This document shows, piece by piece, positions 1 to 8,240 of a stretch of DNA of 38,049 bases. The position numbers and the translations under genes are program-made. Position 1 is the first letter of the stretch; the number at the start of each line of letters is the position of its first letter. The stretch comes from Alphaproteobacteria bacterium (GTDB lineage Bacteria; Pseudomonadota; Alphaproteobacteria; Rhizobiales; JAKIUO01). Where the stretch lies: assembly GCA_024280475.1 (NCBI GenBank), contig JAJRQA010000177.1, positions 1 through 38,049 of the forward strand. Reading direction: 5' to 3'. Under the pieces are notes generated by a model. It worked only from the letters and a program-made list of their open reading frames with translations. It did not search any database and was not told the origin of the DNA.

Positions 1-1982
1 AGTTTGTTATCGGTTGGACCAAACTCGATGCCCTTGTTTCCGGCCAGCGCCATCTCGGCCACTGTCACCATCAGCCCGCCGCCCGAGCAATCATGCACGG
101 CATTGACCAGCTTTTTGCGAATGAGGGTGCGCACCAGAGCGCCGACTTTTTTCTCAAGTTCCAGATCAACGGGCGGGGGAGCCCCTTCCAGCATGCCCAG
201 GACCACTTCTTGATAGATGGATTGTCCCAGCCAGCCACGTTCCGGGCCGATCAGGATGACCGCATCGCCTTCATCCTTGAAGGCAATATCACACATCAGG
301 TCAATGTCTTGGATGAGACCAACGCCGCCAATCGCCGGGGTTGGCGGGATGTTTTCATAGACACCATCAATGACCGTCTCGTTATAAAGCGACACATTGC
401 CGGAGACGACGGGGAAATTGAGCATTTCGCAGGCTTCGCCCATGCCTTTGATGGCGGCCACAAACTGGCCCATGATTTCGGGGCGCTCGGGATTACCAAA
501 ATTGAGACAATCAGTAATGGCCAGCGGGCGGGCACCAACGGCGGACAGGTTGCGCGCGGCTTCGGCAACAGCTTGTTTGCCGCCTTCATAGGGATCGGCG
601 GTGACATAGCGCGGCGTCACATCAGTGGTGACGGCCAGCCCTTTTTTCGTGCCGTGAATGCGCACCACACCAGCATCGCCGCCGGGGCGTCCAACCGTGT
701 CGCCCATCACCATGTGGTCATATTGTTCCCAGATCCAGCGCCGTGAGCAAAGATTTGGCGAGGCCATCATCAGCGTCAAGGCACCAAGAATGGAAGGCGG
801 TGCTTTGACGTCTTCGGGCTTGATCGCAGGGGGAGGGGTTGGATCAGTATATGGGCGTTGATATTCAGGGGCACTATCGGCGAGCGATGCGACAGGAATA
901 TCGGCGACCACTTCGCCCAGATGGGTGATGGTTAAATGGTTGGTATCATTGGTCAGCCCGACAATGGCGAAATCCAGCTCCCATTTTTCAAATATTTTGC
1001 GGGCCGCTTCTTCGGAGCCTGGCTTCAAGACCATCAACATACGCTCCTGGCTCTCGGACAAAAGCATCTCGTAGGCGGTCATGTTTTCTTCTCGTTGCGG
1101 GATCATGTCGAGATTGAGGGCAAAGCCAACGCCGCCCTTGTCGGCCATTTCAACCGATGAGCTGGTGAGCCCCGCCGCACCCATATCCTGAATGGCGATG
1201 ATGGTGTCACCGGCCATCAGCTCAAGGCAGGCCTCAAGAAGAAGCTTTTCGGTGAAAGGATCGCCGACCTGCACGGTGGGGCGTTTTTCTTCACTGTCTT
1301 CGGCAAATTCAGCCGAGGCCATTGTCGCCCCGTGAATACCATCGCGGCCGGTTTTAGAACCGACATAGATGACAGGATTGCCGGTGCCGTGAGCGGCGCA
1401 ATAGAAGATTTTGTCGGTCTTGATGAGGCCCACACACATGGCGTTTACGAGAATATTATTATTGTAACGGCTGTCGAAGTCGGTTTCGCCGCCAATCGTT
1501 GGCACGCCCATGCAGTTGCCATAGTCACCAATGCCCGACACCACACCGGCCACCAGATGACGGGTTTTCTTGTGGGCGGGAGAGCCAAAACGAAGCGCGT
1601 TCATATTGGCTACGGGGCGCGCGCCCATGGTGAAAATATCGCGCATGATGCCGCCAACACCCGTCGCCGCTCCCTGATAGGGTTCGATATAGCTGGGATG
1701 ATTATGGCTTTCCATTTTGAAAACAGCGGCATCACCATCGCCTAGATCAACAATGCCGGCATTTTCGCCCGGTCCTTGAATGACCTGCGGGCCTTCGGTG
1801 GGCAATTGCTTGAGCCAGAACCGCGATGATTTATAAGAACAATGCTCCGACCACATGACGGAAAAAATGCCAAGCTCCGTGTAGCTTGGCTCGCGCCCCA
1901 GAATATCCAGCAAATGCTCATATTCTTGCTCGTTAATGCCATGCTCGGCCACGAGTTCAGGAGTGATTTTTATCTTGGTCAT
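1..1982 (-). CDS. purL: Phosphoribosylformylglycinamidine synthase subunit PurL (3' end beyond window)
   Basis: Catalytic ATP-dependent subunit of FGAM synthase (fourth step of purine synthesis), which works with PurS and PurQ encoded just upstream. The frame is open from an ATG at 1982 to the left edge, giving about 660 residues. The family is usually about 730-740 residues, so roughly the last 75 are missing. N-terminal landmarks read directly on the minus strand are [35 protein letters not shown] and [10 protein letters not shown], the ATP and metal binding signatures of PurL. Near the edge [15 protein letters not shown] is typical of the PurL C-terminal half. The gene is last in the purS-purQ-hypothetical-purL set seen here. 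The frame is only missed by simple ORF calling because the stop lies outside the window. Confidence 0.96.
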   Translation of the reverse strand, partial: MTKIKITPELVAEHGINEQEYEHLLDILGREPSYTELGIFSVMWSEHCSYKSSRFWLKQLPTEGPQVIQGPGENAGIVDLGDGDAAVFKMESHNHPSYIEPYQGAATGVGGIMRDIFTMGARPVANMNALRFGSPAHKKTRHLVAGVVSGIGDYGNCMGVPTIGGETDFDSRYNNNILVNAMCVGLIKTDKIFYCAAHGTGNPVIYVGSKTGRDGIHGATMASAEFAEDSEEKRPTVQVGDPFTEKLLLEACLELMAGDTIIAIQDMGAAGLTSSSVEMADKGGVGFALNLDMIPQREENMTAYEMLLSESQERMLMVLKPGSEEAARKIFEKWELDFAIVGLTNDTNHLTITHLGEVVADIPVASLADSAPEYQRPYTDPTPPPAIKPEDVKAPPSILGALTLMMASPNLCSRRWIWEQYDHMVMGDTVGRPGGDAGVVRIHGTKKGLAVTTDVTPRYVTADPYEGGKQAVAEAARNLSAVGARPLAITDCLNFGNPERPEIMGQFVAAIKGMGEACEMLNFPVVSGNVSLYNETVIDGVYENIPPTPAIGGVGLIQDIDLMCDIAFKDEGDAVILIGPERGWLGQSIYQEVVLGMLEGAPPPVDLELEKKVGALVRTLIRKKLVNAVHDCSGGGLMVTVAEMALAGNKGIEFGPTDNK

Positions 1983-2021
1983 ATAAAATGTTTATGTCCG
2001 TTATTGGGAGTTGTCCGCCCC

Positions 2022-2405
2022 TCAAGCTTCGTAGCTGTCTTCTTCTTCGTCCAGTTCAAAGGCGGCGAGCCCCTCGACGAGGAATTCCTTGGCGTCCTTG
2101 AAAAATTCTTCTTCTTTTTCATACGCGACGACCTGAGGGAAATATTCACTTTCAGACGTGAAGGCGATAGAGCCGTTGCCCTGCACATAGACTGTGCCGA
2201 TGTGAAAGGGGGCGGCGGCATACAGCACCGACACTCTTGGGCCGTCTTCATTGTCAAATTCATAATCAAACTTTAGGCGCTTGCTCTGGATTTCCAGTGA
2301 TAATTTGTCGGCAAAAGCCTCGGTGGCAAGAATGACTTGCTCTGGTTCCAGGCGGGCGGCGAGAAATTTTTTCTTCTGGTCGTCTACATCATCATCAAAG
2401 CTCAT
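2022..2405 (-). CDS. Uncharacterised small acidic protein between purQ and purL
   Basis: This 127-residue protein has no domain I recognise. It is strongly acidic: it opens MSFDDDVDDQKKKF and ends in a run of Asp/Glu (FELDEEEDSYEA). The middle alternates hydrophobic and polar residues (VSVLYAAAPFHIGTVYVQG), suggesting a compact beta-rich fold. There is no signal peptide or membrane span, so it should be cytosolic. The ATG at 2405 is preceded by an AAAGGA ribosome site. It sits 36 bp after purQ and about 40 bp before purL on the same strand, so it is almost certainly co-transcribed with the FGAM synthase genes. A role with that complex is inference from position only. Confidence 0.8.
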   Translation of the reverse strand: MSFDDDVDDQKKKFLAARLEPEQVILATEAFADKLSLEIQSKRLKFDYEFDNEDGPRVSVLYAAAPFHIGTVYVQGNGSIAFTSESEYFPQVVAYEKEEEFFKDAKEFLVEGLAAFELDEEEDSYEA

Positions 2406-2441
2406 GGCGAAAATCCTTTGTTTGGGGGGAGGGGGTTTTCA

Positions 2442-3131
2442 TTAGTGCAAGGTATCAAGAATGGAGCGGAACAGGGGGAGGCCCTCAACGCCGCCAAGTT
2501 CTGGTGCGATCATGCGTTCAGGATGGGGCATCATGCCAAGAATACGCATGTTTTTGTCATAAATACCGGCAATATTATTGCGCGAGCCATTTATATTGGC
2601 CTCGCTCGATGCGTTGCCGCGCGCGTCGCAATAGCGAAAGGCCACGCGGTCGTCATCTTCTAGTTGGCTTATCGTGTCGTCATCGGCGAAATAATTGCCA
2701 TCATGATGAGCAACGGGAACCTTGATGACTTTAGTGTCCTTATAATCACAAGAGTACAAGGTGTCATCGCGCTCGATCGTTAGATGGACGTCCTTGCAGA
2801 TGAATTTAAGGCCCGCATTGCGCAGCAAGACGCCAGGCAGCAATCCGCTTTCGGTGAGGACCTGAAAACCATTACAAATGCCCAGCACCGGCACGCCGGC
2901 TTTGGCCTGCTCAATCACCGCGTTCATGACCGGAGAGCGCGCTGCCAGGGCGCCAGAGCGCAGATAATCGCCGTAGGAAAAACCACCGGGTAAAACAATG
3001 AGATCGCTGGCGGGTAGATCAGCATCCCCGTGCCAGACCATGTGGGGTGCCTTGCCGCTGACCTCACTGAGTGCCACCGCGACATCGCGGTCGCAATTTG
3101 AGGCGGGAAAGACGATGACCGATGCTTTCAT
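2442..3131 (-). CDS. purQ: Phosphoribosylformylglycinamidine synthase subunit PurQ (glutaminase)
   Basis: Class I glutamine amidotransferase subunit that releases ammonia from glutamine for the FGAM synthase reaction. The 229-residue length is normal for stand-alone PurQ. The nucleophile elbow GICNGFQ places the catalytic Cys at about residue 86, and the MPHPERM motif places the catalytic His at about 203. The N-terminus [12 protein letters not shown] and [14 protein letters not shown] are classic PurQ signatures. It lies 28 bp downstream of purS and ahead of the acidic hypothetical and purL, all on the minus strand. This separate-subunit arrangement contrasts with the single large PurL of gammaproteobacteria. 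Confidence 0.97.
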   Translation of the reverse strand: MKASVIVFPASNCDRDVAVALSEVSGKAPHMVWHGDADLPASDLIVLPGGFSYGDYLRSGALAARSPVMNAVIEQAKAGVPVLGICNGFQVLTESGLLPGVLLRNAGLKFICKDVHLTIERDDTLYSCDYKDTKVIKVPVAHHDGNYFADDDTISQLEDDDRVAFRYCDARGNASSEANINGSRNNIAGIYDKNMRILGMMPHPERMIAPELGGVEGLPLFRSILDTLH

Positions 3132-3159
3132 GACATAGCTCCTTCGGGGTTCGCTCGGG

Positions 3160-3402
3160 CTAGGATACCAGCTTGTAGTCGTAATTTTCGATGACCATAT
3201 TGGCGAGCAGTTTTTGGCACATTTGCTCTACCTGCTCACTGGCGCGTTGCTCATCGGTCTCTGCCAGTTCGATTTCGATGAATTTACCCTGGCGTACTTT
3301 TTCCACGCCCTCGAAGCCAAGAGCTTCGAGTGTGTGCGAGATGGCTTTGCCCTGGGGATCGAGGACGCCTTGTTTGAGGGTGACATGAATACGTGCTTTC
3401 AT
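3160..3402 (-). CDS. purS: Phosphoribosylformylglycinamidine synthase subunit PurS
   Basis: Small structural subunit that bridges PurL and PurQ in the FGAM synthase complex. I take the ATG at 3402, giving 80 residues that begin [20 protein letters not shown], the standard PurS start. An AAAGG lies 9 bases upstream. The frame stays open upstream to 3495, but the extra residues do not look like PurS. Family features are [10 protein letters not shown] near the N-terminus, [11 protein letters not shown] in the middle and an [13 protein letters not shown] end. First gene of the purine set in this window. It diverges from glnD, leaving about 170 bp for both promoters. Confidence 0.95.
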   Translation of the reverse strand: MKARIHVTLKQGVLDPQGKAISHTLEALGFEGVEKVRQGKFIEIELAETDEQRASEQVEQMCQKLLANMVIENYDYKLVS

Positions 3403-3569
3403 GGGGAGGCCTTTTGTGAGTGCTGGTCGTAATGTATTTTTAAGCTGCTGACGCAAGCTGATCAATTGTTTAGTCAAGCTGCTCGCCCTGTGCAATATTT
3501 ATCTTGGGGTTATTGTATCGCAATGTTGATTGCCGCAGATCTTATCCCCCACTATACAGGGGAAACTTT

Positions 3570-3602
3570 ATGGACCAGAATCGGATCAGTGTATGGAACT
3601 AG
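3570..3602 (+). other. Candidate leader ORF overlapping the glnD start
   Basis: A 10-codon ORF (MDQNRISVWN, stop TAG at 3600-3602) has a far better ribosome site (AGGGGAAA just upstream of its ATG at 3570) than glnD itself. Its stop codon lies inside the first codons of glnD (ATG at 3593), in a different frame, an arrangement that would permit translational coupling by re-initiation. Alternatively the true GlnD N-terminus begins at 3570 and a sequencing indel separates the frames. Expression is not shown by the sequence. Confidence 0.4.
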
Positions 3603-6373
3603 CGACCCAAAAATCGACGCAACCCAGCGACAAGGATATATTCCGTAAAGCGGAAATTGCCAGAAATCTGGCCAAAGTGGCCAAAACCCATCAAGGCAAT
3701 GAAGCAAAAATGCGATCCGAGCTATTGTCGGTGTTCAAGACTTGGATGGGGTCTGTACACGGAGACTTGCAGAGCCGGTTTGAGGAAGATAATAAGGGAC
3801 TTTCTTGTGCGGGAGATTTTTCGGCCTTTCAGGACCAATTGATAGAACATATCTTCAGCTTTGGATCTCAGCATATTTATCCGCGTCTTAATCCCACGTC
3901 TGGAGAGAGAATTTGTCTCGTTGCAACAGGTGGTTATGGTCGCGGTTTGCTGGCGCCTGGGTCCGATATTGATCTGCTTATCTTGCTGCCTTACAAGCAG
4001 ACGGCCTGGGGCGAAAGCCTGCTGGAATTCATCTTGTATACTTTGTGGGATCTGGGCTTTAAGGTCGGGCACGCAACGCGTACCATCAAGCAGTGTATCA
4101 GCACGGCGCTTGAAGATCACACCATTCGGACAGCGCTGCTCGATAGCCGCATCTTGTGCGGGGACGAGGATCTGTTTGAAAAATTCACAGACAGCTTTAC
4201 CCAGCAGGTGATCAAGGGGCGTTCGGAAGAATTTATCGTGGCCAAGCTTGACGAGCGAACGCAGCGCCACAAGAAAAGCGGCAGCTCGCGCTATATTGTC
4301 GAACCAGATATTAAAGAGGGCAAGGGGGGGCTGCGCGATCTACATACTTTGAACTGGCTGCTTGATTACACACAGCGCGACGTCAAGGTTATGCAGGCCA
4401 AGCGCAATATCGAGCTGTCATCAGCGGAAAAGGCCACTTTTGCACGTTGCGAGGCGTTTTTGTGGACCACTCGTTGCCATTTGCATTTCATGAGTAAGGG
4501 CCCCGAAGAGCGGTTGTCTTTTGATGTGCAAATGCCTATGGCCGATCGTATGGACTATCATGAACGGGCTGGTTTGCGGGCCGTCGAGCGCTTTATGAAG
4601 CACTATTTTCTGGTGGCCCGTGATGTTGGGGAACTGACGCGCATTATCTGCTCGGCACTTGAATTGAAGCAGCTCAAACAGCCGCCGGTGCTCTATCGCT
4701 TGTTCGATAAGCTAAGGCCTTCCAAGTCAGAATCGGTCTTTGCAAATGATGATTTTTCCATCGAGTATGGCCGCATGAATGTCAAATCAAGCCAATGTTT
4801 TGAGCAAGACCCGTTGAACATTATCCGATTGTTTTATCTGGCTGAATTGAATAATGTTTTGCTGCATCCAGCAGCTCTGCGCCTGTTGCAAAAAAGCTTC
4901 CATCTGATCAATGACGAGCTGCGTGAAAGCCCTGAAGCAAATGAATTGTTTCTCGACATTTTGACGACCCCGCGCGGCGTCGAAAATTCCTTGCGCAAGA
5001 TGAATGAGGCGGGTGTATTGGGGCGCTTCATTCCCGATTTTGGCAAGATTGTCTGTTTGATGCAGTTTAATATGTATCACCGCTATACGGTGGACGAGCA
5101 TCTCATCAAGACGATCGGTGTGCTGGCTAAAATCGCCCTTGGCGATTATGCCGAGGATCATCCTCTATCAGCCGAAATTCTTGACTCGATTGAAAATACC
5201 CGCCTGCTCTATGTGGCTTTGCTGTTGCATGATATTGCCAAGGGGCGCGATCAGGATCATTCGGAGGCAGGCGGCGAGGTCGCTCGGGTCTTGTGCCCCC
5301 GTTTTGGACTGTCGCGCTCTGAAACAGATATTGTTGTTTGGCTGGTGGAGAACCATCTGGTGATGAGCCATTATGCGCAAAACCGCGATAGCTCCGATCC
5401 CAAAACATCTGCTGATTTTGCCGCCATCGTCAAAAGCCGCGAACGCTTGAAATTGCTGCTGGTGCTCACCGTTGCCGATATCAGGGGTGTTGGTCCTGGC
5501 GTGTGGAATGGCTGGAAAGGCGAGCTGCTACGCAATCTTTACTATGAGACTGAGCCGGTACTGGGGGGCGGTCACACAAGGCTTGATCAAAAACGGCGTA
5601 TTGAGGTGATCATTGATAGCCTGAGAGAATCTCTCGTGGGATGGTCAAGCGATGAGCGCGCCAAGTATGTGGCCAGTCACTATGACGATTATTGGCTGAA
5701 AACCAATCAGCAGCATCAGCTCCAGCATGCCGCCTTGGTGCATCGGGCCATGCGTAAAAAGCTCAATATCGCAACCAAAGTGGTCACGGATGAGTTTACG
5801 GAAATATCCGAGCTGATATTATATTCACAGGCGCATCCTCGTTTCTTGTCGCAGGTTGCGGGGGCCTGTGCGGCTGCCGGAGCCAATATTGTCGGGGCGC
5901 AGATTTCCACAACGCGCGATGGCATGGCGCTGGATAATTTTTATTTGCAACGTCAGTTTGAGATGGAAGAAGATGAACTGCGCCGAGGCAAAAGGATTGC
6001 CAAGACCATTGGCAAGCTTTTGCGTGGTGAAACCAGTCTTCACAAAATAATGTCGAATAAAATGGCGGCCAAAAGAGCTATTGATGCGTTTACAATCGAA
6101 CCGATTGTCACCCTGGACAACAAATTGTCAGACAAATTTACGGTGATCGAAATTGAAGCGCTGGACCGCCCGGGTTTGCTCTATGATCTGACCCATGAAT
6201 TGGCAGAGCTCAATCTGTCCGTAACGTCGGCCCATATCAGTACCTATGGCGAACGGGCGGTGGACGCCTTTTATGTCAAGGATTTGCTGGGAGAAAAAAT
6301 CAGGGATGAGGAGCGTTGGTCTACCATCCGCTATAGATTAACCGACTTGCTGCAACGAGCAGAGTTGGATTAG
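3593..6373 (+). CDS. glnD: Bifunctional PII uridylyltransferase / uridylyl-removing enzyme GlnD
   Basis: Nitrogen sensor that uridylylates PII proteins when glutamine is low and removes UMP when it is high. From the ATG at 3593 it is 926 residues, the expected size. The domain order is complete. The nucleotidyltransferase has GGYGRG at 113-118 followed by SDID near 124-127. The GlnD-specific central region contains EPDIKEGKGGLRDLHT. The HD uridylyl-removing domain has LLHDIAKG with His546-Asp547. Two ACT glutamine-sensing domains begin at about 744 (VAGACAAAGANIVGAQI) and about 848 (FTVIEIEALDRPGLLYDL). The frame extends to a TTG at 3530, but neither that start nor 3593 has a strong ribosome site; see the leader ORF at 3570. 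Transcribed away from purS. Confidence 0.96.
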   Translation: MELATQKSTQPSDKDIFRKAEIARNLAKVAKTHQGNEAKMRSELLSVFKTWMGSVHGDLQSRFEEDNKGLSCAGDFSAFQDQLIEHIFSFGSQHIYPRLNPTSGERICLVATGGYGRGLLAPGSDIDLLILLPYKQTAWGESLLEFILYTLWDLGFKVGHATRTIKQCISTALEDHTIRTALLDSRILCGDEDLFEKFTDSFTQQVIKGRSEEFIVAKLDERTQRHKKSGSSRYIVEPDIKEGKGGLRDLHTLNWLLDYTQRDVKVMQAKRNIELSSAEKATFARCEAFLWTTRCHLHFMSKGPEERLSFDVQMPMADRMDYHERAGLRAVERFMKHYFLVARDVGELTRIICSALELKQLKQPPVLYRLFDKLRPSKSESVFANDDFSIEYGRMNVKSSQCFEQDPLNIIRLFYLAELNNVLLHPAALRLLQKSFHLINDELRESPEANELFLDILTTPRGVENSLRKMNEAGVLGRFIPDFGKIVCLMQFNMYHRYTVDEHLIKTIGVLAKIALGDYAEDHPLSAEILDSIENTRLLYVALLLHDIAKGRDQDHSEAGGEVARVLCPRFGLSRSETDIVVWLVENHLVMSHYAQNRDSSDPKTSADFAAIVKSRERLKLLLVLTVADIRGVGPGVWNGWKGELLRNLYYETEPVLGGGHTRLDQKRRIEVIIDSLRESLVGWSSDERAKYVASHYDDYWLKTNQQHQLQHAALVHRAMRKKLNIATKVVTDEFTEISELILYSQAHPRFLSQVAGACAAAGANIVGAQISTTRDGMALDNFYLQRQFEMEEDELRRGKRIAKTIGKLLRGETSLHKIMSNKMAAKRAIDAFTIEPIVTLDNKLSDKFTVIEIEALDRPGLLYDLTHELAELNLSVTSAHISTYGERAVDAFYVKDLLGEKIRDEERWSTIRYRLTDLLQRAELD

Positions 6374-6613
6374 ATTTGATTGGTTGGCTTCATGAAAGTC
6401 ACTGGGGAAAATTAAATGCATATATTAAGTACAATTTTTATTGTGCAACAAACTATTGCATAGAAGGTGTAGAAAATTACCGCACTGTATAATCACTTTG
6501 GGGGTCATTGTCGTTTGGGAAGGTGACAAAAGGACTTTTAAGGTGCAACAATAATAAACAGATCAGTGTTTACGGATTGCAGACGGGACGCTACGCCCCG
6601 GGGGAAACCAATA

Positions 6614-7063
6614 ATGAGAATAACAGCTTACAGCAATTACGCATTGAGAACTCTGATGTACTCGGCGCTCAAGGGAGATGAACTCTCGCGCGTCAAGGAT
6701 ATTGCGGAAGCATATAATATCTCCAAGGCACACCTTGTAAAATGCGTGCACCAGCTAGGGCAATGGGGTTATCTGGATAATTATCGTGGCAGAAATGGTG
6801 GTTTCAAACTGGCCAAATCGCCTTCTGATATTACAGTTGGCGAAATTTTGCGCAAAACGGAAGACGGATTTGATCTCGTGGAATGTTTTGTGCCAGCCAC
6901 CAGTACATGCCCCCTGACGGGATTATGTGAGCTGTCATTGACTTTAAAAAAGGCGCTGGCAGCTTTTCTTGACGTGGTCGATGATGTGACCGTGGCCGAT
7001 CTGATTGTGGGCCGCAAAGACCTCATGCAGGCTCTTGACTTGATGAAACAAGAGGCTGAATAG
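6614..7063 (+). CDS. Rrf2 family Fe-S transcriptional regulator (NsrR/RirA-like)
   Basis: A 149-residue winged-helix regulator starting MRITAYSNYALRTLMY, with helix-turn-helix segment AEAYNISKAHLVKCVHQLG and the wing motif YRGRNGGFKLA. Three cysteines, C91, C99 and C105 (ECF...TCPLTGLC), have the spacing of Fe-S cluster binding Rrf2 proteins. The SKAHLVK recognition region resembles the nitric-oxide sensor NsrR, while the cysteine spacing also fits the iron sensor RirA, so I leave the symbol blank. The ATG at 6614 follows GGGGGAAA. The frame reaches 6566, but the Rrf2 family starts here. The 240 bp upstream is AT-rich, has a TATAAT at 6488-6493 without a convincing -35, and repeats GTGCAACAA at about 6443 and 6542, possible operator half-sites. 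Confidence 0.88.
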   Translation: MRITAYSNYALRTLMYSALKGDELSRVKDIAEAYNISKAHLVKCVHQLGQWGYLDNYRGRNGGFKLAKSPSDITVGEILRKTEDGFDLVECFVPATSTCPLTGLCELSLTLKKALAAFLDVVDDVTVADLIVGRKDLMQALDLMKQEAE

Positions 7064-7076
7064 GGCCTGTTTTTTT
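7053..7076 (+). terminator. Weak rho-independent terminator after the Rrf2 gene
   Basis: AGGCT at 7053-7057 can pair with GGCCT at 7064-7068 (one G-T wobble) around a 6-base loop, followed by a T-rich tract at 7070-7076. The stem is only 5 bp and overlaps the last codons, so efficiency is doubtful. Confidence 0.35.
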
Positions 7077-7131
7077 GATATCTTGATTATCTGTATTTTG
7101 TCCCCGCCGCATCCAATCTTTTTGCCAGTCA

Positions 7132-7218
7132 AGCGCCCTCGTTCAGATCATGATGGACGAATCTTGATAGACAGGGCGCTGGTCTTGGGATATGCAAGAT
7201 CCCATGACATATATGGGA
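7132..7218 (+). other. Structured non-coding stretch with mutually exclusive hairpins
   Basis: The 361-bp gap between the Rrf2 gene and the GNAT gene holds no convincing ORF but clear dyad symmetry. AGCGCCCT at 7132-7139 is an exact inverted match to AGGGCGCT at 7173-7180. Just after it TGGGAT (7186-7191) pairs with ATCCCA (7199-7204), while TCCCAT (7200-7205) pairs with ATGGGA (7213-7218). The last two hairpins share 7200-7204 and cannot form together, as in an attenuator or riboswitch expression platform. It could be the 5' leader of the GNAT gene about 200 bp downstream, or a degenerate repeat. The strand is assumed. I see nothing clear in the remaining bases up to 7424. Confidence 0.3.
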
Positions 7219-7424
7219 CTCAATTCAATTCGCGATACACGACGATGTGGTTATCAGCTGGTGGCTTAATGCCATCGCTTCCCAATCGTGCGCGCTCTCG
7301 ATCTGTCTGACTTTTCCAGAAACTTCTTTTTACTATCTGGCTGGATCAATCTGCCTGTCTTTGTGCGCACTGCTCGCTTTTTGTCGTGACATGAAAGAAA
7401 ACCGTGGATATGAGTTGCAGCGAT

Positions 7425-7916
7425 ATGAAAATCCGGCCTGAGATACGCGCGGATGCCCCACAGATTGAGCGGTTGCACATGGAGGCATTTGGCCCCGGGC
7501 GCTTTGCAAAAACGGCTTATCGGGTCCGAGAAGGTGGTGAATTTGTGCAAGCTTTGTCCTTGGTCGCGACACATGAAGAGCGGCTGGTAGGCTCGATCCG
7601 CTTCACGAAAATCCTCATTGGTGGCAAAGAAGGAGCTTTGTTGCTGGGGCCGCTTGCCGTTTTTCGCGATTATAGCGGTCATCGTTGCGGCCTGCGTTTG
7701 ATGAGCGCAGGGCTTGATCTGGCCCGCGAGCAAGGATATGAGCTGGCGCTGCTGGTAGGCGACATCGCTTATTATCACAAAGCTGGCTTCAAGGTTATTC
7801 CCAGCGGGCAGATTTTGATGCCGGGACCAGTGGATATGGCACGTATGTTGTCCTTTGAGCTGCAACACGGGGCGCTTGAACGCTATGCAGGGATGGTTTC
7901 ATTAGGGGGGGCTTGA
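7425..7916 (+). CDS. GNAT family N-acetyltransferase
   Basis: A 163-residue protein with the GNAT fold, transferring an acetyl group from acetyl-CoA to an unknown amine. It begins MKIRPEIRADAPQIERLH, the usual first strand and helix. The acetyl-CoA segment is degenerate: LLLGPLAVFRDYSGHRCGLRLM keeps the position and hydrophobic pattern of the (R/Q)xxGx(G/A) loop. The distal part, YELALLVGDIAYYHKAGFKVI, is the well-conserved motif with Tyr near the thiol and the YY..GF signature of YhbS-like enzymes. I prefer the ATG at 7425 because the family starts there, but ATG 7410 and GTG 7404 are in frame. It stands alone, with structured DNA on both sides. The substrate is unknown. Confidence 0.82.
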   Translation: MKIRPEIRADAPQIERLHMEAFGPGRFAKTAYRVREGGEFVQALSLVATHEERLVGSIRFTKILIGGKEGALLLGPLAVFRDYSGHRCGLRLMSAGLDLAREQGYELALLVGDIAYYHKAGFKVIPSGQILMPGPVDMARMLSFELQHGALERYAGMVSLGGA

Positions 7917-7923
7917 TGCCTGG

Positions 7924-8110
7924 CGCTGCGCTGTTTGAGGGCTTTTACGATGCCCTACCGCTACGCTGTCTGAGGGCAGCAAAAAGCAGGTGCTCCGGTA
8001 TAACGCAAAACCTGTGATACCCAGAGCAACCTGCTTCGACTAACGCAAGGCGTTAGTGTTCGGAGTGCGATCATACCTCATGGTGGGGATGGATAGCACG
8101 AACACACTCC
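7924..8110 (+). ncRNA. Highly structured intergenic region, candidate non-coding RNA
   Basis: The 324-bp gap between the GNAT gene and the ATPase gene has no plausible CDS but is dense with structure. A 19-bp unit at 7924-7942 is repeated at 7959-7977 with 17 of 19 matches. GCAGGTGCTCCGGTAT (7986-8001) pairs with 8017-8034 as a long, slightly bulged hairpin. ACTAACGC (8039-8046) pairs exactly with GCGTTAGT (8050-8057) across a 3-base loop. GGAGTG (8062-8067) can close onto CACTCC (8105-8110). Runs of consecutive stems suggest a folded RNA of about 150-190 nt. I could not match it to SRP RNA, tmRNA, RNase P RNA or confidently to 6S RNA. The strand is undetermined (the dyads are symmetric). Bases 8111-8240 are AT-rich and feature-poor. 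Confidence 0.4.
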
Positions 8111-8240
8111 AAAAGTGCAATATACACTATATAATAGTTTACTCACAGTTTTTGTAAAATATCGAGCCCGCTAAACAATTGAAGTTAACTAATGATTTTC
8201 ATTGGCGGCTTTAGTCTTGGCAATTGTGTAATGCCTGAAT

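Noticed and set aside
93-746. 217-residue plus-strand ORF at the left edge
   Set aside because: It is the antisense shadow of purL, whose minus-strand frame carries clear family motifs throughout.
3722-4270. 182-residue minus-strand ORF inside glnD
   Set aside because: Overlaps the nucleotidyltransferase domain of glnD in antisense and has no coherent protein motifs.
6414-6440. Possible NsrR-type operator (AAATGCAT and a partial second half) upstream of the Rrf2 gene
   Set aside because: The second half-site does not match and the spacing is wrong, so I do not claim an operator.
7247-7441. 64-residue ORF with a hydrophobic stretch before the GNAT gene
   Set aside because: Poor start context, cysteine/serine-rich composition unlike neighbours, and overlap with the GNAT start. 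More likely chance.
8039-8057. Integron attC-like site (ACTAACGC...GCGTTAGT)
   Set aside because: Core-site consensus and the second pair of boxes are missing, and no integrase or cassettes are nearby.
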